Of a stretch of 16,452 nucleotides of DNA, positions 1 through 7,197 are shown piece after piece. Each line of letters starts with the position of its first letter. Position 1 is the stretch's first letter. This stretch comes from PUPG01 sp031323845 (GTDB lineage Bacteria; Bacteroidota; Bacteroidia; Bacteroidales; UBA7960): positions 1-16,452 of the forward strand of contig JAVIYP010000063.1 in assembly GCA_031323845.1 (NCBI GenBank), in the 5' to 3' direction. The position numbers and the translations under genes are program-made. The notes beneath the pieces are model-generated. The model saw nothing but the letters and a program-made list of their open reading frames with translations, was not told the DNA's origin and searched no databases.

Positions 1-491
1 ACCGGATTCAGGCCTTTATTCTCTTCAGCAGGCACATAGCCCCGTCCTTTTTCAATGGTAAACTCTATCGATAAGTTCACGGAGGGTTCCATGTTGCATA
101 TGACCACTTCAGGGTTCAACACCTGGAAGTTGGCAAGCACATTGTTGAGGTCACCGGCTACAAACTGCTTTTTTCCACTGATGGATACAGAAAACTTTTC
201 GCCCTCGGCATCCTCGATCTGAGATTTAAACCTGATCTGTTTGAGGTTCAGAATGATTTCCGTTACGTCTTCCACAACACCCTTGATGGTTGAAAATTCG
301 TGTTCTACACCTTCAATTTTCACCGCGGTAATAGCAAAGCCTTCCAGGGAAGAAAGCAAGATTCTTCTGAGAGCATTGCCTATGGTTATACCGTAACCCG
401 GTTCCAGCGGTCTGAATTCAAATTTCCCCAGCCGGTCGTCAGATTCCAGCATAATTACTTTATCCGGTTTTTGAAAAGCTAAAATTGCCAT
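1..491 (-). CDS. rpoA: DNA-directed RNA polymerase subunit alpha (partial, C-terminus outside window)
   Basis: This is the alpha subunit, which forms the dimer scaffold on which beta and beta' assemble and whose C-terminal domain contacts upstream DNA and activators. Only the first 163 codons are present; the frame runs off the left edge with no stop. The N-terminal domain is clear: the conserved helix LRRILLSSLEG lies at residues 41-51, preceded by GYGITIGNA, and the insert subdomain follows from about residue 55. The start is the ATG at 491-489, 38 nt after the rpsD stop, in an A-rich context with no Shine-Dalgarno sequence. It is the last alpha-operon gene visible; rplQ would be expected next, beyond the window. 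Identity is near certain; the C-terminal domain cannot be assessed. Confidence 0.97.
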   Translation of the reverse strand, partial: MAILAFQKPDKVIMLESDDRLGKFEFRPLEPGYGITIGNALRRILLSSLEGFAITAVKIEGVEHEFSTIKGVVEDVTEIILNLKQIRFKSQIEDAEGEKFSVSISGKKQFVAGDLNNVLANFQVLNPEVVICNMEPSVNLSIEFTIEKGRGYVPAEENKGLNP

Positions 492-529
492 TATGTCTGT
501 TTTTTGAGTTGAAAAAAGCAATCCAGATA

Positions 530-1135
530 TTACTTGGAATACAATTCCACGATAAGCTGTTCTTTTATATTCTCAGGAATTTCTTCCCTTTCAGGCATGT
601 TCATAAACTTTCCTTTAAGCAGTTCGCTGTCCCACTCCAGCCATGAATACTTACCGTGGCGTGATGCCAGGGAGTCCACGATTGCTTCGAGGTTTTTCGA
701 TTTTTCCCTGACACCTACCACATCACCAGGACGCAGGGTATAGGATGGGATGTTGACGACCTTGTCGTTCACCGTGATATGACGGTGTGTTACAAGTTGC
801 CTTGCGGCACGACGGGTTGGGGCAATTCCCAGGCGGAAAACCACATTGTCCAGACGAGCTTCGAGCAATTGAAGAAGTATCTCTCCTGTGATACCTTTTT
901 TCCTGACCGCTTTTTTAAACGTGTTGGAAAACTGTCTTTCGAGCAAACCGTAGGTGTACTTTGCTTTTTGTTTTTCAAGCAGCTGAACACCATATTCCGA
1001 CTTCTTTCTTCTTTTCTTCATTTGCCCGTGCTGACCCGGGGGGTAATTTTTCTTTTCAAATGCTCTGTCCGCACCGAAAATCGGATCTCCGAACTTTCGG
1101 GCAATCTTGGTTGTTGGACCTAAATAACGTGCCAT
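530..1135 (-). CDS. rpsD: 30S ribosomal protein S4 (uS4)
   Basis: S4 is a primary 16S rRNA-binding protein that nucleates the 30S body and, in many bacteria, represses the alpha operon by binding its own mRNA. The 201-residue product has the usual length. It starts MARYLGPTTK, has the YPPGQHG motif at 31-37, and the S4 RNA-binding domain at about 91-155, with LEARLDNVVFRLG (91-103) and RRAARQL (108-114). The N-terminus has no cysteines, so this is the zinc-free form. It lies 39 nt after rpsK and 38 nt before rpoA, as in a standard alpha operon. Whether it autoregulates here cannot be seen from the sequence. Confidence 0.98.
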   Translation of the reverse strand: MARYLGPTTKIARKFGDPIFGADRAFEKKNYPPGQHGQMKKRRKKSEYGVQLLEKQKAKYTYGLLERQFSNTFKKAVRKKGITGEILLQLLEARLDNVVFRLGIAPTRRAARQLVTHRHITVNDKVVNIPSYTLRPGDVVGVREKSKNLEAIVDSLASRHGKYSWLEWDSELLKGKFMNMPEREEIPENIKEQLIVELYSK

Positions 1136-1174
1136 GTTTTTCTTCTTATTCTTTTTTGATGATTGACAAAATGA

Positions 1175-1573
1175 TTATACCCTTCTTCTTTTGGGAGGCC
1201 GGCAGCCATTATGGGGCAATGGTGTGACGTCGACGATTTCGGTTACTTCCAGGCCCGCCGAATGCAGGGTACGTATTGCCGATTCTCTGCCTGAGCCGGG
1301 ACCTTTAACGAACACCTTTATTTTTCTCATCCCAAGATCATAAGCAACCTTGGCTGCATCGGTAGCAGCCATTTGACCGGCATAGGGTGTATTCTTTTTT
1401 GAACCCTTAAATCCCATTTTACCCGCCGACGACCATGAAATGACCTGGCCCTGCTGGTTGGTAAGGGTCACAATAATGTTGTTGAACGAAGCGAAAATAT
1501 GAGCCTGGCCTACAGGATCAACCTTTACTATTCGCTTTTTGGCGCTTTTTGCGCCTCTGCTAGTTTTTGCCAT
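1175..1573 (-). CDS. rpsK: 30S ribosomal protein S11 (uS11)
   Basis: S11 lies on the 30S platform and helps shape the mRNA exit region near the 3' end of 16S rRNA. The 132-residue product matches family length and contains KGPGSGRESAIR at 90-101 and the C-terminal HNGCRPPK motif at 121-128 followed by an arginine-rich end. The Asn-Gly pair in that motif is the site of the isoaspartate modification known for S11 in other bacteria. The gene follows rpsM after a 64-nt gap, one of the largest in the cluster, which contains a hairpin (see 1601-1619). The start is ATG at 1573 with no Shine-Dalgarno sequence. Confidence 0.98.
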   Translation of the reverse strand: MAKTSRGAKSAKKRIVKVDPVGQAHIFASFNNIIVTLTNQQGQVISWSSAGKMGFKGSKKNTPYAGQMAATDAAKVAYDLGMRKIKVFVKGPGSGRESAIRTLHSAGLEVTEIVDVTPLPHNGCRPPKRRRV

Positions 1574-1600
1574 AATTCTTTAATACTTAACTTCAAACAC

Positions 1601-1619
1601 AAGGTGTAAAAGACACCCT
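1601..1619 (-). promoter_or_regulatory. RNA hairpin in the rpsM-rpsK gap
   Basis: In the minus-strand RNA a 7-bp stem (AGGGUGU with ACACCUU, one G-U pair) closes a 5-nt loop, CUUUU. It sits in the 64-nt gap after rpsM, about 28 nt before the rpsK start codon. The 3' flank is GUGUUUGAAG, not a uridine run, so an intrinsic terminator is unlikely. It could be a processing, stability or protein-binding site, or chance. The structure is seen directly; any function is inference. Confidence 0.4.
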
Positions 1620-1637
1620 CTTTACAATAATCAACTA

Positions 1638-2015
1638 CTATTTGGTTGCTTTCTTCTTGTTTGCAACGGTTTTCTTTTTGCCTTTGCGTGTCCGGGCATT
1701 GTTTTTGGTTTTTTGGCCCCTCAATGGCAATCCAATACGATGGCGAATGCCACGGTAAGAACCGATGTCCATCAAACGCTTGATGTTCATCTGTACCTCA
1801 GACCTCAGGGAACCCTCAACCTTGTACTCTTCATTGATGATGTTCCTGATGGAAGTGAGTTCCTGATCGTCCCAGTCGTCCACTTTTTTGTTAGGGTCAA
1901 CACCGGCAGATTCGAGGATCTTAACAGCATTGCTCTGCCCTATGCCATAAATATAGGTGAGGCTTATTGCGCCCCTCTTGTTTCTTGGAATATCAACTCC
2001 AGCTATACGTGCCAT
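1638..2015 (-). CDS. rpsM: 30S ribosomal protein S13 (uS13)
   Basis: S13 sits at the top of the 30S head, forms intersubunit bridges with the 50S (23S rRNA helix 38 and L5), and its C-terminal tail reaches the P-site tRNA. The 125-residue product starts MARIAGVDIPRNKRG and carries the conserved IGSYRGIRHRIGLPLRGQ block at 84-101 followed by the NNARTRKG motif at 105-112. The tail is strongly lysine-rich, as expected for the tRNA-contacting extension. It lies 27 nt after rpmJ and is the first alpha-operon gene. Length, motifs and position all agree. Confidence 0.98.
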   Translation of the reverse strand: MARIAGVDIPRNKRGAISLTYIYGIGQSNAVKILESAGVDPNKKVDDWDDQELTSIRNIINEEYKVEGSLRSEVQMNIKRLMDIGSYRGIRHRIGLPLRGQKTKNNARTRKGKKKTVANKKKATK

Positions 2016-2042
2016 ATTGTTTTCTTTATAGGGTGTATTATG

Positions 2043-2159
2043 CTACCCCTGACGTTGTTTAAACTTAGGATTCTTTTTATTGATGATGTATATTCTTCCC
2101 TTCCGCCGCACAATTTTGCACTCCGGGCTTCTCTTCTTAACAGACGCTCTGACTTTCAT
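2043..2159 (-). CDS. rpmJ: 50S ribosomal protein L36 (bL36), zinc-free type
   Basis: This 38-codon gene encodes the small L36 protein, which packs into domain VI and nearby helices of 23S rRNA late in 50S assembly. It begins MKVRASVKKRSPECK and ends KKNPKFKQRQG. Compared with the zinc-binding form (Cys11, Cys14, Cys27, His32), only Cys14 remains; the others are Ser, Asn and Phe, so this is the form that does not bind zinc, which is usual in Bacteroidota. It lies 25 nt after infA and 27 nt before rpsM, the expected place. The start is ATG at 2159-2157 and the stop TAG at 2045-2043. Confidence 0.96.
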   Translation of the reverse strand: MKVRASVKKRSPECKIVRRKGRIYIINKKNPKFKQRQG

Positions 2160-2184
2160 TTCTTATTGATTTATTTTGATGCAA

Positions 2185-2403
2185 TTATTTATACCTGAAA
2201 GTAATCCGGCCTTTTGAAAGGTCATATGGCGACATCTCAACCTTTACTTTATCACCGGGCAATATTTTAATGTAATGCATGCGCATCTTCCCGGAGATAT
2301 GGGCAATGATGATGTGCCCGTTTTCCAGTTCAACACGAAACATTGCATTCCCCAATGATTCGATGACGGTGCCGTCTTGTTGAATTGAAGGTTGTTTTGC
2401 CAT
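2185..2403 (-). CDS. infA: Translation initiation factor IF-1
   Basis: IF-1 is a single OB-fold protein that binds the 30S A site during initiation and supports IF-2 and IF-3. The product has the standard 72 residues, starting MAKQPSIQQDG, with the OB-fold core RVELENGHIIIAHISGKMR at 23-41 and the PGDKVKVEMSPYDLSKGRI segment at 49-67. It follows map by only 5 nt, too little for an independent leader, which suggests coupled expression with map. No Shine-Dalgarno sequence is present. The secY-map-infA-rpmJ order is typical of several phyla, including Bacteroidota. Confidence 0.98.
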   Translation of the reverse strand: MAKQPSIQQDGTVIESLGNAMFRVELENGHIIIAHISGKMRMHYIKILPGDKVKVEMSPYDLSKGRITFRYK

Positions 2404-2408
2404 AGTAC

Positions 2409-3209
2409 TTAGCGTATGATGACCGAATTGTTTTTATTTTCACTCAATGCCTGTTCTAAATAGTCAAATGTTGATAACTTCTCTGCTTTACCGTTGATAA
2501 CTGCCACCGTATGTTCGTAATGACCCGACGGCTTTCTGTCGGCCGTGCGAATTGCCCAGCCGTCCCAATCCTGCACTACAAAACGCTGTCCCATATTGAT
2601 CATGGGTTCGATTGCAATAACCAGGCCATTTTTTATACGCTCGCCTCTTCCTCTTTTCCCATAGTTAGGGAGGTCCGGGGGTTCATGAAGCTGTCTGCCA
2701 ACACCGTGGCCGATCAGTTCCCTCACAACCGTATAGCCTGCTTGCTCAGCATGCTGCTGAATAGCCCAGGACACATCGCCCAGCCTGTTTCCCACGACCA
2801 TGCGCTCAATGGCGATCGTCAGACAATCGTAGGTGGTTTGCAGCAATTGCCGTACATCCTTGCTGATCTCACCAATGGCATAGGTGTACGCTGAGTCGCC
2901 GTAAAAGCCGTTCATCAGCACCCCGCAATCCACAGACAGTATCGTTCCCTCCGTCAGGGGCTTACTATTCGGTATGCCATGCACCACCACTTCGTTGGGC
3001 GACACACAAATGCTGTTCGGGAAACCCTGATAACCTTTGAAAGCAGGTATGCCTCCGTGGTCACGGATAAACGTCTCTGACAGACGGTCCAGTTCCAGGG
3101 TGGTTATTCCGGGTCTCAATACCCTCGCCAGTTCAGCGTGCGTTTTTGCAACAAGTAAAGAACTTTCTCTAATTAATTCAATCTCCTCAGCAGACTTATA
3201 AACAATCAT
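2409..3209 (-). CDS. map: Type I methionine aminopeptidase
   Basis: This enzyme removes the initiator methionine from nascent proteins whose second residue is small, working at the ribosome exit. The 266-residue product shows the two-metal pita-bread active site in full: Asp94, Asp105, His168, Glu201 and Glu232 as metal ligands, with His77 and His175 as the catalytic histidines. The recognisable blocks are NEVVVHGIP (72-80), LIGHGVGRQLHEPP (165-178) and IEPM (200-203). It has no N-terminal extension, so it is the short bacterial type. The final residues after about 250 are a short variable tail. It sits 15 nt after secY and 5 nt before infA. Start ATG at 3209. Confidence 0.98.
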   Translation of the reverse strand: MIVYKSAEEIELIRESSLLVAKTHAELARVLRPGITTLELDRLSETFIRDHGGIPAFKGYQGFPNSICVSPNEVVVHGIPNSKPLTEGTILSVDCGVLMNGFYGDSAYTYAIGEISKDVRQLLQTTYDCLTIAIERMVVGNRLGDVSWAIQQHAEQAGYTVVRELIGHGVGRQLHEPPDLPNYGKRGRGERIKNGLVIAIEPMINMGQRFVVQDWDGWAIRTADRKPSGHYEHTVAVINGKAEKLSTFDYLEQALSENKNNSVIIR

Positions 3210-3224
3210 CTTACTTCGTCATGT

Positions 3225-4583
3225 TTATCCGGCCATACCCATTGGTGAAGACCGGCCTTTTATACGTCCTGATTTGGTAAGACCGTCATAATGCCGCATC
3301 AGCAGGTGGCTTTCTATTTGCTGCAGGGTGTCAAGCACAACGCCAACCATAATCAGCAGTGATGTGCCACCGAAAAATTGTGCGAACTGCCCTGTCACTC
3401 CCATCAAGCTCACCAGTGCCGGCATAATGGCCACAAAGGCCAGGAACAGTGAGCCGGGCAGGGTAATTCTGGACATCACATTATCTATAAACTCGGCCGT
3501 TCGCTTCCCGGGTTTGACTCCGGGAATGAAGCCACCGTTTTTCTTCATATCCTCAGCCATCTGGTTCGGATTCACGGTGATGGCTGTATAAAAATAGGTA
3601 AACAGAATGATGAGGGTTGCGAAGGTAAAGTTGTACCAGAAACCGGTAAAGTTCGACATGGTTGCCGCGAAACCGCTCAGGGCATCTGAGAAACCAGCCA
3701 GTGTAATGGGTATGAACATAATTGCCTGTGCAAAGATGATGGGCATTACTCCGGCGGCATTAACTTTTAATGGGATATATTGTCTGACGCCACCATACTG
3801 ACGGTTACCCACCACTCTTTTGGCAAACTGCACGGGTATGCGCCGCTGGCCCTGCACCAGCAGGATCACCAGCACAACTACACTCATCAGAATAACGATT
3901 TCTACAAGAAACACGACCAGGCCACCTCCGGCTTCTTCCATACGGGCAATAAACTCTGCCATCAGGGCAAAAGGCAGCTGGGCAATAATACCCACCATTA
4001 TGATCAGGGATATACCGTTCCCGATCCCTCTTTCGGTGATTCGTTCACCGAGCCACATAACAAAGAGCGTTCCTGAGATCAGTATGATGACCGAAGATAT
4101 CATAAAGTAGAGCGAGGGCCCGGTTGAAGCGGGATCAAAGGGTGAGATGGCTTCCGGTGGCAGCTGTGTAACCAGGTTGGCAAGGTAAGCCGGAGCCTGG
4201 GCTGCACAGATAAACACGGTAAGGTATCGTGTGATCTGGTTTATCTTTTTCCGGCCGCTTTCTCCTTCTTTCTGCAGTCTTTGGAAATACGGTACGGCAA
4301 CACCCAGCAGCTGAATAACAATGGATGCACTGATGTAGGGCATAATACCCAGGGCAAAGATGGATGCGTTTGAAAATGCACCACCGGAGAACATATTCAG
4401 CAGTCCGAGCAGTCCTTCCTGTGTCTGTGCCTGAAGCTGTGCCAGCTGGCCCGGGTCAACGCCCGGCAGTACAACATAGGAGCCCAGTCTGTAGATCAGA
4501 ATAATACCCAGGGTATTTATGATCCTGATTCTCAGATCCTCAATGTGATAAATATTCAGCAGTGTTTGAAAAAAACGTTTCAT
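3225..4583 (-). CDS. secY: Preprotein translocase subunit SecY
   Basis: SecY is the inner-membrane channel for Sec-dependent export and membrane insertion. The 452-residue product has ten predicted membrane segments at roughly 20-38, 76-98, 116-137, 157-178, 187-209, 221-243, 272-294, 318-338, 376-398 and 403-421. The plug region follows the first segment (around 56-72), the SecY signature LGIMPYISASI is at 78-88, GERITERGIGNG is at 179-190, and the cytoplasmic loop with QGQRRIPVQFAKR (244-256) would face SecA or the ribosome. It is 9 nt after rplO, the classical end of the spc operon. All regions look intact. Start ATG at 4583. Confidence 0.98.
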   Translation of the reverse strand: MKRFFQTLLNIYHIEDLRIRIINTLGIILIYRLGSYVVLPGVDPGQLAQLQAQTQEGLLGLLNMFSGGAFSNASIFALGIMPYISASIVIQLLGVAVPYFQRLQKEGESGRKKINQITRYLTVFICAAQAPAYLANLVTQLPPEAISPFDPASTGPSLYFMISSVIILISGTLFVMWLGERITERGIGNGISLIIMVGIIAQLPFALMAEFIARMEEAGGGLVVFLVEIVILMSVVVLVILLVQGQRRIPVQFAKRVVGNRQYGGVRQYIPLKVNAAGVMPIIFAQAIMFIPITLAGFSDALSGFAATMSNFTGFWYNFTFATLIILFTYFYTAITVNPNQMAEDMKKNGGFIPGVKPGKRTAEFIDNVMSRITLPGSLFLAFVAIMPALVSLMGVTGQFAQFFGGTSLLIMVGVVLDTLQQIESHLLMRHYDGLTKSGRIKGRSSPMGMAG

Positions 4584-4592
4584 TCCTGAGAT

Positions 4593-5039
4593 TTATATCC
4601 GGTTAACAGTTCCTCCCTGTTCTTCAATGGCTTGCACAGCACTGGCAGAAAAAGCATGGGCGGTAATATTTAATTTGGCAGTAAGTTTACCTCTGCCAAG
4701 GATTTTAACCCGTTCATTTTTTGAGGCGAGTCCATTTTTAATAAACACCTCGAAGTCAATGGTATCTAACCCGGTTTTTTCTGAAAGCTGTTGCAACACA
4801 TCGAGGTTTACCGGCTGGTATTCAACGCGGTTACGGTTATTAAAGCCATACTTTGGCACACGGCGCACCAGGGGCATCTGCCCACCTTCAAATCCGGCTT
4901 TCCTGCTGTAACCGGCACGAGATTTGGCTCCTTTATGGCCGCGGGTAGCTGTATCACCTGCGCCGGAACCTTCTCCCCTGCCAATTCGTTTTTTCTTCCT
5001 GACAGCACCTTTGGCCGGTTTCAGATTACTTAAATCCAT
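4593..5039 (-). CDS. rplO: 50S ribosomal protein L15 (uL15)
   Basis: L15 is a mid-to-late 50S assembly protein whose long glycine- and arginine-rich N-terminal arm threads through 23S rRNA. The 148-residue product has that arm at 8-60 (GRGEGSGAGDT at 20-30, GHKGAKSRAG at 34-43, FEGGQMPL at 50-57) and the globular C-terminal domain with GRGKL at 115-119 and the final EEQGG at 139-143. It precedes secY by 9 nt and follows rpmD by 36 nt. Start is ATG at 5039; upstream is AT-rich and lacks a Shine-Dalgarno sequence. Confidence 0.98.
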   Translation of the reverse strand: MDLSNLKPAKGAVRKKKRIGRGEGSGAGDTATRGHKGAKSRAGYSRKAGFEGGQMPLVRRVPKYGFNNRNRVEYQPVNLDVLQQLSEKTGLDTIDFEVFIKNGLASKNERVKILGRGKLTAKLNITAHAFSASAVQAIEEQGGTVNRI

Positions 5040-5075
5040 TATATTACAAATTTAATATTATTGAACAAAACCACA

Positions 5076-5261
5076 TTAATCATTCACCTCTTCTATCGAA
5101 AGCAGGTGCTTCACTTTATTAATCATACCCTCTACCTGGGGTGATCCGACAACATACACAGGCCGGTTCATTTTTTTTATTCCCAGCGCATCAAGGGTGC
5201 GTTTCTGAATACCGGGGCGACCTATTCTGCTTCTGATCTGGGTTAATTTATATTTCTTCAT
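5076..5261 (-). CDS. rpmD: 50S ribosomal protein L30 (uL30)
   Basis: L30 is a small 50S protein with a ferredoxin-like beta-alpha-beta fold near the 5S rRNA side of the subunit. The 61-residue product is of normal length and shows the family pattern KLTQIRSRIGRPGIQKRTL at 5-23, with NRPVYV at 32-37 before the second strand and a final helix (VEGMINKVKHLL). Position between rpsE and rplO is standard. Some Bacteroidota and other bacteria lack rpmD, so its presence is a mild taxonomic marker. The start ATG at 5261 follows the rpsE stop-side gap of 19 nt. Confidence 0.97.
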   Translation of the reverse strand: MKKYKLTQIRSRIGRPGIQKRTLDALGIKKMNRPVYVVGSPQVEGMINKVKHLLSIEEVND

Positions 5262-5280
5262 CTGGACTAAGGTATTAAAG

Positions 5281-5799
5281 TTAGCCGTTATACACTTTAT
5301 TGAGGCTCACACCGCGCTGCTGGGCAACAGTGAGGGGGTCGCGAAGCTGCAGCAGGGCATCAATGGTCGCTTTTACCACACTGTGGGGGTTCGAGGAGCC
5401 TTTTGATTTTGCAAGAACGTCGGTAACGCCCACACTTTCAAGCACGGCGCGCATGGCACCACCGGCAATAACACCGGTACCATGTGCGGCGGGTTTGATA
5501 AGCACGCGTGCGCCGCTATACTTACCTTCCTGGGCATGAGGGATCGTACCTTTATGCACAGGGACCTGAATGAGGTTCTTTTTTGCGTCGTCAATACCCT
5601 TGCTGATGGCGGTGGTGACTTCCTTGGCCTTACCAAGTCCGTAGCCGACCACGCCATTTTCATTGCCAACAACAACAATGGCAGAAAAGCTGAATGTCCT
5701 TCCGCCCTTGGTTACTTTTGTAACACGCTGTATACTGACAAGCCGGTCTTTGAATTCGATTTCGCTCGACTTAACCTTTTTTATAGTTGCGTTTGTCAT
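5281..5799 (-). CDS. rpsE: 30S ribosomal protein S5 (uS5)
   Basis: S5 lies at the mRNA entry side of the 30S, contributes to decoding accuracy and mRNA unwinding, and contains the spectinomycin-site loop. The 172-residue product has the double-stranded RNA-binding-like domain with VTKVTKGGRTFSFSA at 26-40 and VVGNENGVVGYGLGKAKEV at 43-61, then the C-terminal domain with GTGVIAGGAMRAVLE at 107-121 and SSNPHSVVKA at 135-144. The glycine pair and neighbours in the loop around 30-33 look wild type. It starts only 3 nt after the rplR stop, so the two are probably translationally coupled. Confidence 0.98.
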   Translation of the reverse strand: MTNATIKKVKSSEIEFKDRLVSIQRVTKVTKGGRTFSFSAIVVVGNENGVVGYGLGKAKEVTTAISKGIDDAKKNLIQVPVHKGTIPHAQEGKYSGARVLIKPAAHGTGVIAGGAMRAVLESVGVTDVLAKSKGSSNPHSVVKATIDALLQLRDPLTVAQQRGVSLNKVYNG

Positions 5800-5802
5800 A
5801 AT

Positions 5803-6162
5803 TTAGAATTTTAAGCCTCCTTCTCTGGCACCTTCTGCCAATGATTTTACTCTTCCGTGATATAAATAGCCGTTACGATCAAAGACGATGTTGGCAATGC
5901 CGGCTTCCAGGGCACGCTGAGCGATCACTTTTCCAACCTCATGTGCCTTTTCGGCTTTTGTCATTTTCTTTTCACCAATGTCTTTCGTATGCGATGAGGC
6001 AGCAGCAAGGGTAGTACCTTCATCATCGTTGATGATCTGGGCATAGATGTCCTTGTTGCTTCTGAAAACAGAAAGCCTGGGTTTATCGATGGTACCACGC
6101 ACCCTTTTCCTGATGCGGTATTTTATCTTTGTTCGTCTGTCGAGTTTCTTTCTTGTTGCCAT
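5803..6162 (-). CDS. rplR: 50S ribosomal protein L18 (uL18)
   Basis: L18 binds 5S rRNA together with L5 and brings it into the central protuberance. The 119-residue product has a basic N-terminal arm (RKKLDRRTKIKYRIRKRVRG at 4-23), then PRLSVFRSNKDIYAQII at 28-44, and the C-terminal block FDRNGYLYHGRVKSLAEGAREGG, which is the standard 5S-binding end. It lies 32 nt after rplF and 3 nt before rpsE. Start ATG at 6162. The AAGGAGG run near its 3' end belongs to its own Glu-Gly-Gly codons and is too far from the rpsE start to act as a normal ribosome binding site. Confidence 0.98.
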   Translation of the reverse strand: MATRKKLDRRTKIKYRIRKRVRGTIDKPRLSVFRSNKDIYAQIINDDEGTTLAAASSHTKDIGEKKMTKAEKAHEVGKVIAQRALEAGIANIVFDRNGYLYHGRVKSLAEGAREGGLKF

Positions 6163-6194
6163 CCTGATATGGAAATTAAAAATATGATTTACGA

Positions 6195-6752
6195 TTACTT
6201 GGCAGCAGCAGCTTTACCGGCTTTTCTGCGGATAATTTCACCTTTGAAGCGTATTCCCTTGCCTTTGTATGGTTCAGGCTTGCGGAAAGAACGGATTTTG
6301 GCTGCAACCTGACCGATCAGCTGCTTATCGTGCGATTCTAATATGATGGTAGGGTTCTTACCTCTTTCTGTTATGGTTTCCAGTTTAACTTCCTGGGGTA
6401 TCTCAAAGAAAATACCGTGAGAGTAGCCCAGCGATAATTCGAGTAACTGGCCCTGATGAGAGGCTTTGTAACCGACACCCACCAGTTCCTGCACGATTTT
6501 AAATCCTTCGGACACCCCGACAACCATGTTGTTGATCAGGGAGCGATACAATCCGTGCAGTGCTTTGAGCCGTTTCTCATCTGAAGAACGCTCCACATGG
6601 ATAATTCCATCACTTACGTTGACCATGATGTCCTTATCAACAGCCTGACTTAATTCACCTTTCGGTCCTTTGACAGTAACTTCATTTTGCTTTGACACCG
6701 TCACGGTAACACCGGCGGGTACAGTTATTGGCATTTTTCCTATTCGTGACAT
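6195..6752 (-). CDS. rplF: 50S ribosomal protein L6 (uL6)
   Basis: L6 consists of two similar alpha-beta domains and supports the factor-binding region near the sarcin-ricin loop. I chose the ATG at 6752-6750, giving 185 residues that begin MSRIGKMPITVPAG, the standard L6 N-terminus. An in-frame ATG at 6779 would add nine residues but lies inside rpsH, and a perfect Shine-Dalgarno sequence sits just before 6752. The conserved PEPYKGKGIRF block is at 159-169 and LVGVGYKA is at 90-97. The C-terminus ends in an alanine- and lysine-rich tail. It is 11 nt after the rpsH stop. Confidence 0.98.
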   Translation of the reverse strand: MSRIGKMPITVPAGVTVTVSKQNEVTVKGPKGELSQAVDKDIMVNVSDGIIHVERSSDEKRLKALHGLYRSLINNMVVGVSEGFKIVQELVGVGYKASHQGQLLELSLGYSHGIFFEIPQEVKLETITERGKNPTIILESHDKQLIGQVAAKIRSFRKPEPYKGKGIRFKGEIIRRKAGKAAAAK

Positions 6753-6757
6753 TTGTT

Positions 6758-6765
6758 CCTCCTTT
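6758..6765 (-). promoter_or_regulatory. Strong Shine-Dalgarno sequence of rplF
   Basis: The minus strand reads AAAGGAGG, then 5 nt (AACAA), then the rplF ATG. It overlaps only the last bases of the rpsH stop codon, so protein coding does not explain it. It decides the rplF start at 6752. No other gene in the window has an equally good match at normal spacing, which makes it unusual for a Bacteroidota-like genome. Confidence 0.8.
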
Positions 6766-7162
6766 AGCTTACGTAACAAATTACTTCACCTCCGACATTG
6801 AGCTTACGTGCTTCCTTGTCGGTTATCAACCCTTTCGAAGTTGAGATTACAGCAATTCCGAGCCCGTTAAGTACCCGCGGTAATTCACGGCTGTTGCAGT
6901 AACGGCGGAGGCCCGGGCGGCTTACACGTTGAATGCTGGTAATGGCCGGGGCTTTGGTTACAGGGTGGTATTTGAGGGCAATTTTGATGATGCCCGGTAT
7001 CTTATCGTCCTCAAATTTATAATTGAGGATATACCCTTTGTCAAAGAGAAGCTTTGTGATCCCCTTCTTAAGATTCGATGCAGGAATTTCAACAACCCTG
7101 TGGTTGGCCCTAACGGCATTCCTTATTCTTGTCAGATAATCTGCAATTGGATCTGTATTCAT
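6764..7162 (-). CDS. rpsH: 30S ribosomal protein S8 (uS8)
   Basis: S8 binds the central domain of 16S rRNA and, in gamma-proteobacteria, is the repressor of the spc operon by binding the rplE region of the mRNA. The 132-residue product begins MNTDPIADYLTRIRNA, has SRPGLRRY at 81-88, and the conserved C-terminal RNA-binding motif ISTSKGLITDKEARK at 106-120 followed by GGEVICYVS. It lies 35 nt after rpsN and 11 nt before rplF. No obvious S8-binding helix was identified near rplE here, but this was only inspected by eye. Confidence 0.98.
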   Translation of the reverse strand: MNTDPIADYLTRIRNAVRANHRVVEIPASNLKKGITKLLFDKGYILNYKFEDDKIPGIIKIALKYHPVTKAPAITSIQRVSRPGLRRYCNSRELPRVLNGLGIAVISTSKGLITDKEARKLNVGGEVICYVS

Positions 7163-7197
7163 TTGATGTTTGTATAATGTATATTATCTATTGTTTT

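Noticed and set aside
1713..2198. 161-codon plus-strand reading frame opposite rpsM and rpmJ
   Set aside because: It is the antisense shadow of two certain ribosomal genes, has no recognisable domain and no promoter-like upstream sequence.
5047..5054. TAAATTTG as a -7 promoter element before rplO
   Set aside because: The only TTTG upstream is about 11 nt away rather than about 19-21, and the element would lie too close to the start codon for a normal leader; the gap is simply AT-rich.
5811..5819. AAGGAGG as a Shine-Dalgarno sequence for rpsE
   Set aside because: It is about 16 nt from the ATG, too far, and is explained by the Glu-Gly-Gly codons near the end of rplR.
6753..6779. Upstream ATG at 6779 as the rplF start
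   Set aside because: It would add nine residues overlapping rpsH and ignore the perfect Shine-Dalgarno sequence and the conserved MSRIGK N-terminus at 6752.
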